A DNA stretch of 63,584 nucleotides from Streptosporangiaceae bacterium (GTDB lineage Bacteria; Actinomycetota; Actinomycetes; Streptosporangiales; Streptosporangiaceae). The position numbers and the translations under genes are program-made. The notes beneath the pieces are model-generated. The model was not told the DNA's origin. It saw nothing but the letters and a program-made list of their open reading frames with translations, and did not search any database. The stretch's first letter is position 1. Every line of letters starts with the position of its first letter. The stretch covers positions 1-63,584 of the forward strand of contig JASHOI010000013.1 in assembly GCA_030041195.1 (NCBI GenBank). The letters are read 5' to 3'. Below are positions 41,408 through 49,850 of the stretch, in pieces.

Positions 41408-42244
41408 ATGACCGGCATGCTGCGCGGCATCCGGCCGCAACATCAGCTCGGGCAGAGTTTCCTGATGGAGGCGGCCATCGCCGACCGTGAGGTCGGCTAC
41501 GCCGGGATTGACGCGCGGGACACGGTCCTTGAGGTCGGCGCGGGAATCGGCAACCTCACCACACGGCTGGCCAGCCGGGCCGCGCGGGTGATCGCGATCG
41601 AGTGTGACCAGCAGTTCCGGCCGAATCTGGACGGCCTCGCCGCGGCGCACGGGAACATCACCCTGCTGTGGGGGGACGCGCTGGCCGTGCCGCTCCCGCC
41701 GTTCACCAAGGTCGTCTCCAACCTGCCCTACCGGGTGGCGCTGCCGATCGTCCTGCGGCTGCTGCAGCACCCGTTCGTCACCGGCGTGGTCATGCTGCAG
41801 CAGAACATGGCTCAGCACATCTGCGCCGACCCGGGCGAGGCAGGCTACGGCAGGATCAGCGTCACGGTCCAGCGCCGTGCCCGAGCCGAGTTGCTGGACA
41901 CCGTGCCACGGTCCGCGTTCTGGCCGGAGCCCAAGGTCGACAGCGCGATGGTGCGGCTGCGGCCCGTTGCCGACCCATTCGGTGTGGCGTCCGACGAAGC
42001 GTTCAAACAACTCCTCGAGCACTCGTTCCGCTACCGCGACGACCGGCTGTCCGCGGCGCTGCGGCGGGTGGCCGGCGCGGCGGAGACGGTGCCGCTGCTG
42101 CCGGGCAGGCTGCGCGACAAGCGGGTGTCCGCGCTGACGCCAGCGGAGTTCGGCGAGGTCAGCAGGTTCCTTGACGCCCACAAGGTGCGCCTCCCGGCGG
42201 TCAGCACCGCGGCCAGCAGCGGTCAGCGCCGACGCGGGACTTAG
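41408..42244 (+). CDS. KsgA/Erm-like rRNA adenine dimethyltransferase, atypical
   Basis: A 278-residue SAM-dependent methyltransferase with VLEVGAGIGNLT (SAM motif I), IAIECD, the NLPY catalytic motif in VVSNLPYRVALPI, and FWPEPKVDSAMVRL. These place it in the family that dimethylates adenine in 16S (KsgA) or 23S (Erm) rRNA. The opening QHQLGQSFLM, the QQNMAQ motif and FTKVVSNLPY resemble archaeal-type relatives more than the usual actinobacterial KsgA (KKLGQNF). It may be a second, specialised enzyme rather than housekeeping. The start could be 41408 or 41417. Confidence 0.8.
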   Translation: MTGMLRGIRPQHQLGQSFLMEAAIADREVGYAGIDARDTVLEVGAGIGNLTTRLASRAARVIAIECDQQFRPNLDGLAAAHGNITLLWGDALAVPLPPFTKVVSNLPYRVALPIVLRLLQHPFVTGVVMLQQNMAQHICADPGEAGYGRISVTVQRRARAELLDTVPRSAFWPEPKVDSAMVRLRPVADPFGVASDEAFKQLLEHSFRYRDDRLSAALRRVAGAAETVPLLPGRLRDKRVSALTPAEFGEVSRFLDAHKVRLPAVSTAASSGQRRRGT

Positions 42245-42290
42245 GCTGTCTGCGGGCGTCGCAAACGCCTGGGCCGGCAAGGAGGGCACG

Positions 42291-42791
42291 GTGCCGGGGC
42301 CACAAGCCACACCCGAATATGCCCGGGAGGCAACCACTGCCGCCGCGGCGGCGATGGAGCACCTCACCGCTGCGAGCAAGCACTGCCTGGACGAGGCACA
42401 GCAGCAATCACGGCAAATGGACGACAACCACGTCGGCACCGAGCACATCGTCCTGGGCGTGCTGACCGCCGAGCGCGGTATCGCCGGGCTGCTCGCCAGC
42501 CATGGCATCACCGAGAAGGTTTTCCGCGCCCAGCTCTTTGAGGAGCCCGGGCCCAGCCCTGACGGGCGCATCCCGCTGACATCGCGAGCCCTGATGATCC
42601 TCGGCCTCGCCCGGTCCGCGGCGGCCGGCGACGGCGGAGCGATCTCCCCGCGGCACCTGATGCTCGGGGTAGTCGCCGAGTCCCGCGACTGGCGCAGGCG
42701 GGGATTCGACGGGCCGCATCATCTCGAGCAGGCGGCCACGGCGGCCGGGACGAGCCTCGCCACGATCGAGTCCGCCCTGTCTCGCGCCTAG
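42291..42791 (+). CDS. Stand-alone Clp N-domain protein
   Basis: A 166-residue protein comprising a Clp-N double repeat (DDNHVGTEHIVLGVLTAERGIAGLLASHGI, here paraphrased as repeat 1, and ISPRHLMLGVVAESR as repeat 2, with IPLTSRALMILGLA between). It lacks the AAA+ modules of ClpC, so it could act as an adaptor or decoy for the ClpCP protease. GTG at 42291 has GGAGG seven bases upstream. It follows the methyltransferase by 46 bases in the same direction. Confidence 0.78.
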   Translation: MPGPQATPEYAREATTAAAAAMEHLTAASKHCLDEAQQQSRQMDDNHVGTEHIVLGVLTAERGIAGLLASHGITEKVFRAQLFEEPGPSPDGRIPLTSRALMILGLARSAAAGDGGAISPRHLMLGVVAESRDWRRRGFDGPHHLEQAATAAGTSLATIESALSRA

Positions 42792-42824
42792 CGCGCGGCC
42801 CTGCGCCGCTGCCCAGGGCCGGGG

Positions 42825-43472
42825 TCAGCCGCTGCGGTCGGTCAGCAGGTCGCGGATCGCCTCCTGGGCCAGCGAGGCGAGTTCGGCGCTGGAGACGCTG
42901 TCGAACGCATCTGCGCCCATGAACAGGCCACCGACAGCCCCCAGGGAGCACGCCATCCGGACCCGGTCGCGCAGTGACAGCGACGGATCGGCGAGCGCCT
43001 GCCGGAACCGCTGCTGGATGTCGTCGTGCTCCTCGTCGTGGTTCTTGCGGTGCAGCTTCTCCAGCGCCGCCTGATTGCGCTCGTGCATCAGGAAGAGCTT
43101 GCGCTGAGCCGCCATCTGACCCAGCAGTTCATTGAGCGCCGAACCCCAGGCCTCGAGCGTGATGGGCTGGTCGGCGAGGCGGGAGAGCGCCGCCTTGGCG
43201 AACTCGTGCTGGCGCATGTGCAGGGCCAGCAGGATTTCCTCCTTGGAATCAAAGTGGTAGTAGATCGACGGCTTCGTGATGTGCAGCCGTTCCGCGATCT
43301 CGCGCATGGAGGTGCCGTCGAAACCCTGGTCGGTGAACAGGTCCAGGGCGACGTCGAGGATGTTTTCGCGCGTGGACGCGCCGGCCAGGTCACCGTTGCC
43401 CTGCGCGCGGCCGGGCCGCTCATCCCGGGCCGGCCTGCTCCCGGCCGCGAGTGCTGCGTCTGGCTGCGTCAC
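42825..43472 (-). CDS. TetR-family regulator
   Basis: A 215-residue regulator with helix-turn-helix FDGTSMREIAERLHITKPSIYYHFDSKEEIL, cut here for length only in its display, and a variable helical ligand domain. It is divergent from the FMN-reductase gene, and a large perfect palindrome lies in the shared intergenic region. It probably represses itself and that reductase. The inducer is unknown. Confidence 0.9.
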   Translation of the reverse strand: MTQPDAALAAGSRPARDERPGRAQGNGDLAGASTRENILDVALDLFTDQGFDGTSMREIAERLHITKPSIYYHFDSKEEILLALHMRQHEFAKAALSRLADQPITLEAWGSALNELLGQMAAQRKLFLMHERNQAALEKLHRKNHDEEHDDIQQRFRQALADPSLSLRDRVRMACSLGAVGGLFMGADAFDSVSSAELASLAQEAIRDLLTDRSG

Positions 43473-43541
43473 GGGGCCATCCTAGCGCCGATCCCGATAC
43501 TTACCTACCGGTCGGTCGGCGAGATGTTATGCTTCTGGCAT

Positions 43542-43567
43542 CTGCCTACCGACCGTTAGGTAGGCAG
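43542..43567. promoter_or_regulatory. Operator CTGCCTACC-N8-GGTAGGCAG
   Basis: Perfect 9-base arms at 43542-43550 and 43559-43567 around GACCGTTA, typical of a TetR dimer-pair site. A related half-site series, TACCTACCGGTCGGTCGG, lies at 43502-43519, nearer the TetR start. The location between the TetR and FMN-reductase genes suggests control of both. Confidence 0.65.
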
Positions 43568-43617
43568 GCGTTGCTGAACTGCCGGGGGCGGCCGGCGATG
43601 GCTGAGGAGGAACGACG

Positions 43618-44250
43618 ATGGGCGCAGCTACGACGACCAGGATCGGCGTGGTCCTCGGCAGCAGCCGGGAGCACCGGCTCGGAGAGCGGGTCATCCGGTG
43701 GGTGCTTGCCGGTGCCAAGGAGGTATCCGAAGCCGACTTCGCCGTGTTCGACCTGGCCTGCTATCAGCTCCCGTTCTTCGACGAAGCGATCGCGCCGTGG
43801 GACAACCCGGACCGTCATCCCGCGCCGAACGTGGCGCGCTGGCTGGAGGACATGGCCTCCGCCGACGGCTACCTGTTCGTCGTTCCCGAGTACAACCTCG
43901 CGGTCCCGGCCGTGGTCAAGAACGCCCTGGACCTGCTGGCCCACGAGGCAGACGCGAAGCCGGCATCGATCCTCTCCTACTCGGACACGTTCAACGGAGG
44001 CGTCACCGCCGGGCACGAGTTCCGTCTCGTCGTCAACAAGCTGGGGATGCTGCCACTGCCCAGGACCATTCCGCTGGCGCACGCCGAGCAGCTGCTTGAC
44101 CCCGACGGCAACATGGTCGCGGAGTCTCGCTTCGCAAAGGTCCTCGCGCTGATCCTGCCCTACTTGCTCAAGGAGCTGGTGCGCTACGCCGCCACGCTTC
44201 GTCCGCTGCGCCAAGAGATGGCTGCCTGGGAGAAACCGTGGCGCGGCTAG
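43618..44250 (+). CDS. NADPH-dependent FMN reductase family protein
   Basis: A 210-residue flavodoxin-like protein with VVLGSSREHRLGERVIRWV (flavin phosphate-binding) and VVPEYNLAVPAVVKNALDLL (GYN-type flavin motif). Such enzymes reduce FMN, quinones or azo/nitro compounds with NAD(P)H. GAGGAGG lies ahead of the ATG. It is the likely target of the adjacent TetR regulator through the palindrome at 43542-43567, suggesting inducible detoxification of an electrophile. Confidence 0.88.
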   Translation: MGAATTTRIGVVLGSSREHRLGERVIRWVLAGAKEVSEADFAVFDLACYQLPFFDEAIAPWDNPDRHPAPNVARWLEDMASADGYLFVVPEYNLAVPAVVKNALDLLAHEADAKPASILSYSDTFNGGVTAGHEFRLVVNKLGMLPLPRTIPLAHAEQLLDPDGNMVAESRFAKVLALILPYLLKELVRYAATLRPLRQEMAAWEKPWRG

Positions 44251-44277
44251 CAACGGCCGATCCGCCGTCCGTGGCTG

Positions 44278-44835
44278 TCAGATGAACCCGGCCAGGCGGT
44301 AGAGGACGAGCGATCCAGCGACCGCCACGTTCAGGCTGGCGCCGGTGCCGATCATCGGAATCTCGACCGCCACATCGAGCAGATCGAGGGCCTCGGCGGG
44401 GATGCCCGTCTGCTCATGGCCCAGCACAGCGATCGTGCGCTCCCGGGCGGCGGGCAGATCAGCGAGCCGGATCGCCTCGTCGGCCAGCTCGACACCGATG
44501 ACGCGGTATCCGGCCGACCGCTGATCCCGCAGCCACGAGCACGCATCTCCGCGGGCCCAGTGCACGCAGGCCGGGCGCCGCAAGGTGTTGCCGCGGGCCA
44601 GCGCCTCAGGAATCCAGGGCAGCCGCGGCACTGCCAGACACGCCCCGACCGCGTCGCAGGTCCGCAGCAGCGTCCCGAGGTTCACGCCGTGCAGTGGCCA
44701 CAACGGTGCCGCGATGACGTGGTCCCAGCACTGATGACTGCGGTGCCGCCGCTGCCGGGCCAGATCGGTCCGGGACCGGGCCCGTATCCGTGGGCCGCTC
44801 ACCACCCAGAGGGCCGCTCCAGGCCAGGAAGGCAC
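44278..44835 (-). CDS. SpoU/TrmH-family RNA 2'-O-methyltransferase
   Basis: A 185-residue SPOUT-type methyltransferase with NLGTLLRTCDAVGA (motif 1), VLGHEQTGIP (motif 2) and IPMIGTGASLNVAVAGSL (motif 3), the three parts of the knotted SAM-binding fold. It probably methylates a ribose in tRNA or rRNA. The start is uncertain: GTG at 44835 or the GTG pair about 30 bases further in. Confidence 0.87.
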   Translation of the reverse strand: MPSWPGAALWVVSGPRIRARSRTDLARQRRHRSHQCWDHVIAAPLWPLHGVNLGTLLRTCDAVGACLAVPRLPWIPEALARGNTLRRPACVHWARGDACSWLRDQRSAGYRVIGVELADEAIRLADLPAARERTIAVLGHEQTGIPAEALDLLDVAVEIPMIGTGASLNVAVAGSLVLYRLAGFI

Positions 44836-44923
44836 AATCTTGAAATGCTCAAAGTCGCGGTGCTTCGCGGCGCACCAGGGCCATCACAAGCGGACAAGAC
44901 TCACTCACGAGGATAACCGATGG

Positions 44924-45622
44924 TCATTCTCCGAACCTGAACCGCGGCGCGGGCTGGCTCAACATGGCGATCACGGGCGTGGTGGACCAGGCAGCGTTCA
45001 GTTCATCAGCGACGGCTGCGATCAGTTCGGGCACATCTGACGATGCCGACTCATGCATGGCTTCGGCCACGATCAGCACAGCCGCTGTCGAGTCTTGGAC
45101 GGCCGACAGGCCGCTCTGCCGGTTGCTCCATCGGCGCGCGTGCACGTGCCCCGCCTGGTCCGCGAAGACCACCTCGCGAGGGCTGGGATGCTCGGTCTGC
45201 CCGGAGAAGGCCAGGTAGTTCTCATCCCCGCTGGCGTATCGGACTTCCAGGTCGCCGGTGACCTTAGCGAGGTCGAAGACGGCGACCGGGATGGCGAAGG
45301 CAGCCGACACCGCGTTGCACACGTCGACGAGCGGGTGTACCTGCGGGAGCACGCCGTCCTTGCGCAGCCGCCGCAGCAGTGCCTCCGAGGCGCACCGGTA
45401 CTGGGTCGGCTTGAGTCCCATCCTGGTGAAGGCGCGCCGCCAGGCCCGGATCTCGGGCAGCTCACTCTCGGTCACCTCGGCGAGCCGGGAGGTCGCGATC
45501 GCGGTGAATTTCGCGACGCGATCACCGGCTGAGACGTCCGGGGTGATCCCGTCAGCGGCCATAACCCCCGCAACGAGCTCGGGGAAGTCACGCCAGATCT
45601 CACCAGAGTGCTGAAAGTCCAC
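44924..45622 (-). CDS. B3/B4 (tRNA-editing-like) domain protein
   Basis: A 232-residue protein with the B3/4 fold found in the phenylalanyl-tRNA synthetase beta chain: IRAWRRAFTRMGLKPTQYRCASEALLRR, broken by variation, PLVDVCNAVSAAFAIPVAVFDL and DSTAAVLIVAEA. Stand-alone members are thought to edit or bind misacylated tRNA, though few are characterised. The start at GTG 45622 (AAGGTG upstream) is preferred because residues before it have no family match. Confidence 0.8.
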   Translation of the reverse strand: MDFQHSGEIWRDFPELVAGVMAADGITPDVSAGDRVAKFTAIATSRLAEVTESELPEIRAWRRAFTRMGLKPTQYRCASEALLRRLRKDGVLPQVHPLVDVCNAVSAAFAIPVAVFDLAKVTGDLEVRYASGDENYLAFSGQTEHPSPREVVFADQAGHVHARRWSNRQSGLSAVQDSTAAVLIVAEAMHESASSDVPELIAAVADELNAAWSTTPVIAMLSQPAPRFRFGE

Positions 45623-45698
45623 GGGATCACCTTGCCAGCCCTGGGTTGCGGGCGTTCGCTGGTCTCGTCCTGTACCGCCATGGCAGGAGGATGACACC

Positions 45699-46529
45699 GT
45701 GACGACCGATGAGACCCCCGCCGGGAGCGCCGAGTCGGCGCAGATCGACACCACCAAGGCCCATGGGGCGCGGGTCTACAACTACCTGCTCGGCGGCCGG
45801 GCCAACTTCGAGGTCGACCGCCAGGCAGCCGAACGTGCCTATGCGGCCTGGCCGGGCGGGATCGACGCCGTGCGTGCCGATGTGCGCGAGCACCGGGCGG
45901 CCTTAGGCCGCGTCGTCCGGTACTTCGTTCGCGACGCGGGCATCACGCAGTTCCTGGACATCGGCACCGGAATCCCGCAAGAGAACAGCGTGCATGAGGT
46001 GGCACTGCGGGAAGTGCCGGACGCCCGCGTTGTGTACGTCGACCAGGACCCGGTCGTGCTGGCCCACGCTCACGAGCTGCTGCGAGGCACGCCGGAAGGC
46101 GCGGTCAGGTATGTCCGCGGGGACCTGCGCGATCCGCAGCCGATCCTGCGCGAGGCGGCCACGACCTTGGACTTCTCCCGGCCAGCCGCCGTCTTGCTGT
46201 TCGGCATCCTGCACTTCTTCGCCGATGCCGACGACCCGCATGGCCTGGTCGGCGAGCTCACGGCGCCACTGGCGCCCGGCAGCTGCCTCGCGCTCACGCA
46301 CCTGGCCAGCGACCTGCACTCCGAGGAGTTGTCCGAGACGTTCAACCGGCTGAACGCGGCCATGGCCGAGTCCGTCACACTGCGCAGCCGGGGCGAGGTA
46401 GCCGCGCTGCTCGGCGGGCTGGACCTGGTCGAGCCCGGGGTGGTGCAGGCCTCGCGATGGCGGCCGGGCCCAGGGACGGCCGTGCCCGAGTCGCAGATGT
46501 GGTGCGGAGTGGGCCGCAAGGCCAGCTGA
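45699..46529 (+). CDS. SAM-dependent methyltransferase (PF04672/DUF574 type)
   Basis: A 276-residue protein with the actinobacterial opener KAHGARVYNYLLGGRANFEVD, FLDIGTGIPQENSVHEVA (SAM motif I) and VVYVDQDPVVLAHA. This lineage-specific family is abundant in Streptomyces and relatives; substrates are mostly unknown. The GTG start has GGAGG eight bases upstream. It is divergent from the B3/B4 gene. Confidence 0.88.
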   Translation: MTTDETPAGSAESAQIDTTKAHGARVYNYLLGGRANFEVDRQAAERAYAAWPGGIDAVRADVREHRAALGRVVRYFVRDAGITQFLDIGTGIPQENSVHEVALREVPDARVVYVDQDPVVLAHAHELLRGTPEGAVRYVRGDLRDPQPILREAATTLDFSRPAAVLLFGILHFFADADDPHGLVGELTAPLAPGSCLALTHLASDLHSEELSETFNRLNAAMAESVTLRSRGEVAALLGGLDLVEPGVVQASRWRPGPGTAVPESQMWCGVGRKAS

Positions 46530-46555
46530 GCTGACCGGTTCAGGCGGCGGCTGGA

Positions 46556-47548
46556 TTATCTGCCGCCGATGCCGGCGGCGGCGCGGGTGTTCAGCACTCT
46601 GTCCGGCGTGATGCCCGCGCGTTCGGCTCGTTCGCAGCCGTTGTCGAGCCAGTCGAGCTGGCCGGGCGCGTGCGCGTCGGTGTCGATGGCGAACAGGCAG
46701 CCCGCGCCGGCCGCCTGCCGCAGCAGGTCGTCGGGCGGATCCTGGCGCTCGGGCCGGCAGTTGATCTCCACAGCGACGCCGTGCTCCCGGCAGGCGGCGA
46801 ACACCGCGTCGGCGTCAAACACCGACTCCGGCCGGTTGCGGCGTCCGGTCGTCATCCGGCCGGTGGGGTGCCCGAGCACGTCGACGTGCGGGCTGGCGAT
46901 GGCCGCAAGCATGCGCTCGGTCATCGGCCCGGCCGGCATCCGCAGCTTCGAATGCACGCTGGCCACGACGACGTCAAGCCGGGCCAGCAGGTCCTCGCGC
47001 TGATCGATACCGCCGTCTTCGAGGATGTCGACCTCGATCCCGCTCAGAATCCGGAACGGCGCCAGATCGGCGTTCAGCTTCTCGATCAGCTCCAGCTGCG
47101 CCACCAGCCGCTCGGCCGACAGCCCGTTGGCCACGGTCAGGCGGGGCGAGTGATCGGTCAGCGCGATCCACTCGTGACCCAGCACCTGAGCGGCCTCGGC
47201 CATCTCCCGCGGCGAGCTGCCGCCGTCGGACCAATCCGAATGCGTATGGCAGTCACCGCGCAGCGCTGCCCGCATCGCGGTACGCGGCGGTGGCTCGTAG
47301 GCAGCCTCGAGCCCGGCCAGGTAATCCGGCCGCTCACCCGCCGCGGCCTGACCGATCACGCTGGCGGTGGCGGGCCCGATGCCGTGCAGGTCCTGCAGCG
47401 TGCCGTCGGCGATCCGCCGGTCCAGCTCGCCGGCGGGCAGCGCCGCCACCACCGCGGCAGCCCGGCGGAACGCCTGCACCCGGTACGTCGGGGCGCCGGC
47501 GCGCTCCAGCTCGAACGCGATGCGCCGCAGCGCCGCTACCGGATCCAT
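46556..47548 (-). CDS. PHP-domain hydrolase with N-terminal helix-hairpin-helix (Pol X-like)
   Basis: A 330-residue protein. Residues 1-80 resemble the DNA polymerase X 8-kDa region with a helix-hairpin-helix (LHGIGPATASVIGQ). The rest is a PHP metal hydrolase with GDCHTHSDWSDGG, ALTDHSPRL, GIEVDIL, VVASVHSKL, DVLGHPTGR and DTDAHAP. The polymerase palm is absent, so it is a truncated relative of bacterial PolX, plausibly a nuclease or phosphoesterase in DNA repair. Confidence 0.85.
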   Translation of the reverse strand: MDPVAALRRIAFELERAGAPTYRVQAFRRAAAVVAALPAGELDRRIADGTLQDLHGIGPATASVIGQAAAGERPDYLAGLEAAYEPPPRTAMRAALRGDCHTHSDWSDGGSSPREMAEAAQVLGHEWIALTDHSPRLTVANGLSAERLVAQLELIEKLNADLAPFRILSGIEVDILEDGGIDQREDLLARLDVVVASVHSKLRMPAGPMTERMLAAIASPHVDVLGHPTGRMTTGRRNRPESVFDADAVFAACREHGVAVEINCRPERQDPPDDLLRQAAGAGCLFAIDTDAHAPGQLDWLDNGCERAERAGITPDRVLNTRAAAGIGGR

Positions 47549-47578
47549 CCCCCATGGATATACCAGCGCGGCGGGTGC

Positions 47579-47941
47579 TCAGCTGTAGTAGTCGTTGCCC
47601 TTCGAAAACTCGACGAACGTGCACGCGTGGTCGCCGACAGTCCAGGCGTCGTGGCCAGGGGGCAGCAGCATCACGTCCCCGGCGGAGAAGTCCTCCTGCG
47701 AGCCGTCGCTCAGGACCACCCGCAGCGTGCCCGCCGTCACCAGCGCCACGTGCGGCAGCTCGCACTCGTCTGTTCCCGCATAGGGCTTCAGGTCGTTCGA
47801 CCACTTTGCGCCAGCCTGGAAGGTCACCTCGGTGACTGCGACGCCGTCGAGTTCGGCCGTCTTCTTGGAGATGAGCCCGTGCACGTCGGCCTTGACGTCA
47901 GCGAGGTGGGCCTTCTGCATGGCTGGGTTGTACGTCGGCAT
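47579..47941 (-). CDS. Cupin-domain protein
   Basis: A 120-residue single-domain cupin: FQAGAKWSNDLKPY, ELPHVALVTAGTLRVVLSDG, FSAGDVMLLPPGHDAW. The first motif has few of the classical metal His residues, so metal binding is uncertain. It may be a sensor or small isomerase. Starts at 47941, 47920 or 47968 are all possible; none has a strong ribosome site. Confidence 0.75.
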   Translation of the reverse strand: MPTYNPAMQKAHLADVKADVHGLISKKTAELDGVAVTEVTFQAGAKWSNDLKPYAGTDECELPHVALVTAGTLRVVLSDGSQEDFSAGDVMLLPPGHDAWTVGDHACTFVEFSKGNDYYS

Positions 47942-48015
47942 GATCTCAAGCGTGGCCGGCCGCCGCACAGAAGTCGAGGACTTCGGTCGGATACATAGGT
48001 TGCGCTCCGCGGTCT

Positions 48016-48954
48016 CTAGAGGCGGATGAGGGCCTTGCCGCGCAGGCCGCCACGGCGGAGCTCGTCCAGCACCTGCCCGGCGTCGTCCAGGTCGGCGGTG
48101 GAACGGACGCGCGCGGTGATCGTGCCGTCTGCGAGCATATGCGCGACCGCGGTCAGCCCTTCGGGTGATATCAGCGGATTTGCGGCTGAGGAATGGTTGT
48201 GCGCGGTGATCTGGCGGTCAGCAAACCAGCCTTCGTCCGCCGCGAAGATCGTCGAGACCAGGTGTCCGCCGGGCTGGATGACCTCGGCGTCGCGGCGGAT
48301 GGCGTCCTTGCCACTGATCAGATCGAGGACGGCGTCAACGCCGTCCGGATGAGCGGCCCGGATCGCGTCGATCACGTCAACGGCCTGGCTGTCGTACACC
48401 TCCTCGGCTCCGAGACGACGAGCCTCGTCCGCTTCACCGCGAACGGTCGCGATGACCTGCGCGCCTCGGGAACGCGCCATCTGCACCGCGTAGCCGCCAA
48501 CCCCGCCGGTGGCGCCCATCACCACGACGTGCTGGCCCGCGGCGATCTCGAGCAGGTCCACGGTCCGCAGCGCGGTGACCGCGGGAATCGGCAGCGCGGC
48601 GGCCTGGTCGTCGGCTACGCCGTCGGGGGTACGGGCCAGCGGCTCCATCTTGGCCGCCGGGGCGACCGCGGTGTACTCGGCATATGAGCCGTGCGTTCGC
48701 GCCATGCCGAAGACACGGTCGCCGGCCTGCAGGCCGTGTTCCCCGGGCGGGACGCGTTCCGCCACGCCGGCGAAGTCAATGCCGACAACAAACGGATATG
48801 GCGAGGCGGCGGTCAGCCGCCCGAGCAGGTTGTTGTCGAGCGGATTGACCCCGGCGAACCGCACCTTCACGACGAACGCGCCATCGGCGGCCGGAACGGG
48901 CAGGTCGTGGACGGACGGGGGCTCGCCGAAGCTCCGGACGGCAAATGCGCGCAT
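48016..48954 (-). CDS. Medium-chain NADPH:quinone oxidoreductase-like protein
   Basis: A 312-residue MDR-family protein with AGVNPLDNNLLGR, VVGIDFAGVAERV, GDRVFGM, AALPIPAVTALRTV and the nucleotide-binding VVVMGATGGVGGYAVQMAR. Zinc ligands are absent, as in quinone oxidoreductases (QOR). It reduces quinones or enones with NADPH. GGGAGG precedes the ATG. Confidence 0.88.
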   Translation of the reverse strand: MRAFAVRSFGEPPSVHDLPVPAADGAFVVKVRFAGVNPLDNNLLGRLTAASPYPFVVGIDFAGVAERVPPGEHGLQAGDRVFGMARTHGSYAEYTAVAPAAKMEPLARTPDGVADDQAAALPIPAVTALRTVDLLEIAAGQHVVVMGATGGVGGYAVQMARSRGAQVIATVRGEADEARRLGAEEVYDSQAVDVIDAIRAAHPDGVDAVLDLISGKDAIRRDAEVIQPGGHLVSTIFAADEGWFADRQITAHNHSSAANPLISPEGLTAVAHMLADGTITARVRSTADLDDAGQVLDELRRGGLRGKALIRL

Positions 48955-48988
48955 TCTGGCCTCCCTGCATGGGTACCGCCCCGGCGAG

Positions 48989-49543
48989 TCAGGCGGGCTG
49001 CGGGCGCTCCAGCCGGTCCCGGCGCTGCGAGCGCATCGGCTCGGGAAGCTCCATGGTCGCGAACGCCGCCGGCCAGTCGGCCGGGCCGTACCCGGCGCCG
49101 AGGTCACAATGGTGCAGCTCGACCTCGACCAGCCGGCGGGTCAGCAACTGCTCGGCCGGGAACGGTCCCGAGTCCGGGACCCGCACCGGGAACTGCCAGG
49201 CCTCGTCGGGCAGACCCTTCATGACCGTGCGGAGGGCCATGGCCGCGGCGGCCAGGTCGTCTACCAGCTCCTTCGCCTTGAGCCGCGCGCCCTCCTCGAT
49301 GCCGGCTTCCCGTGCCTGCGCGCTCGCATAGGCGCTGCGCTGCTGCCCGGACCGCGCCCCGGCCAGCAGGTTGCGCATGCCGTCGGCGTTACGGGCCAGG
49401 TGCGCCAGGACGTGCGCCCGGCTCCAGCCGGGCAGCAGCGACGGCCGGCGCAGGTCCGGCTCGGAGATCACGCGGGCCGTCCCGAGCAGGCGCTGCGTAC
49501 CGTCGTCGATCTGGTCGAAAAGCTGGCGTTGCGCGGCATCCAC
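48989..49543 (-). CDS. Mycothiol-dependent maleylpyruvate isomerase-like (DinB-fold) protein
   Basis: A 184-residue four-helix bundle with LPGWSRAHVLAHLARNADGM, the metal-binding histidine motif of the MDMPI N-terminal domain, and VEVELHHCDLGAGYG, where two further His residues lie. It lacks the extra C-terminal domain of longer members. Its role is likely a mycothiol-dependent transfer or isomerisation. Confidence 0.84.
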   Translation of the reverse strand: MDAAQRQLFDQIDDGTQRLLGTARVISEPDLRRPSLLPGWSRAHVLAHLARNADGMRNLLAGARSGQQRSAYASAQAREAGIEEGARLKAKELVDDLAAAAMALRTVMKGLPDEAWQFPVRVPDSGPFPAEQLLTRRLVEVELHHCDLGAGYGPADWPAAFATMELPEPMRSQRRDRLERPQPA

Positions 49544-49850
49544 CTGAACACCTTAGAGTGCCGCCCCGGCCGGCGGATAAGACGGGGAGGGAGTGCCGCG
49601 GGCCGCCCGCCACTCAGGTGCCGGCCCGAACCCGAGGCCGAGACGTTCAGTGCTGTATCACCGGCCCCGTCAGCCCCGGCCGCCCCAATCACGAACCGCT
49701 CAGGTATTCGATTTTCGCCTTTCTTGAAGATCTAGGAGGATCGCGAGCAAATGCTGCACGTCAGGCTCCTAGATCTTCCATGAACCCGGCTGCCGCTCCC
49801 TCCCGAACGGTCTGGCGCCGCGGCCACGGCGTGTGAGCGGCATCGGCAGG
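49544..49850. other. Gene-poor stretch holding a palindromic repeat
   Basis: About 300 bases between the DinB-fold gene and a TetR gene, both on the minus strand. No supportable gene was seen. The only structured part is the palindromic repeat at 49726-49778 and its AT-richer flank ATTCGATTTTCG (49706-49717). Confidence 0.5.
49726..49778. repeat. Palindromic repeat element, copy 1
   Basis: GAAGATCTAGGAG at the left end pairs with CTCCTAGATCTTC at the right end (13 bases). The interior contains AGC-AAAT-GCT, able to form a small inner hairpin. The core of 47 bases from GATC to GATC has the same length as copy 2 at 63074-63120, and the flank ATTCGATTTTCG recurs there in inverted orientation. 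There is no T-tract, so a simple intrinsic terminator is unlikely. Confidence 0.7.

Noticed and set aside
49726..49778. Palindromic repeat as an intrinsic terminator
   Set aside because: No run of T follows the stem on either strand and the stem is interrupted by an internal hairpin conserved with copy 2.
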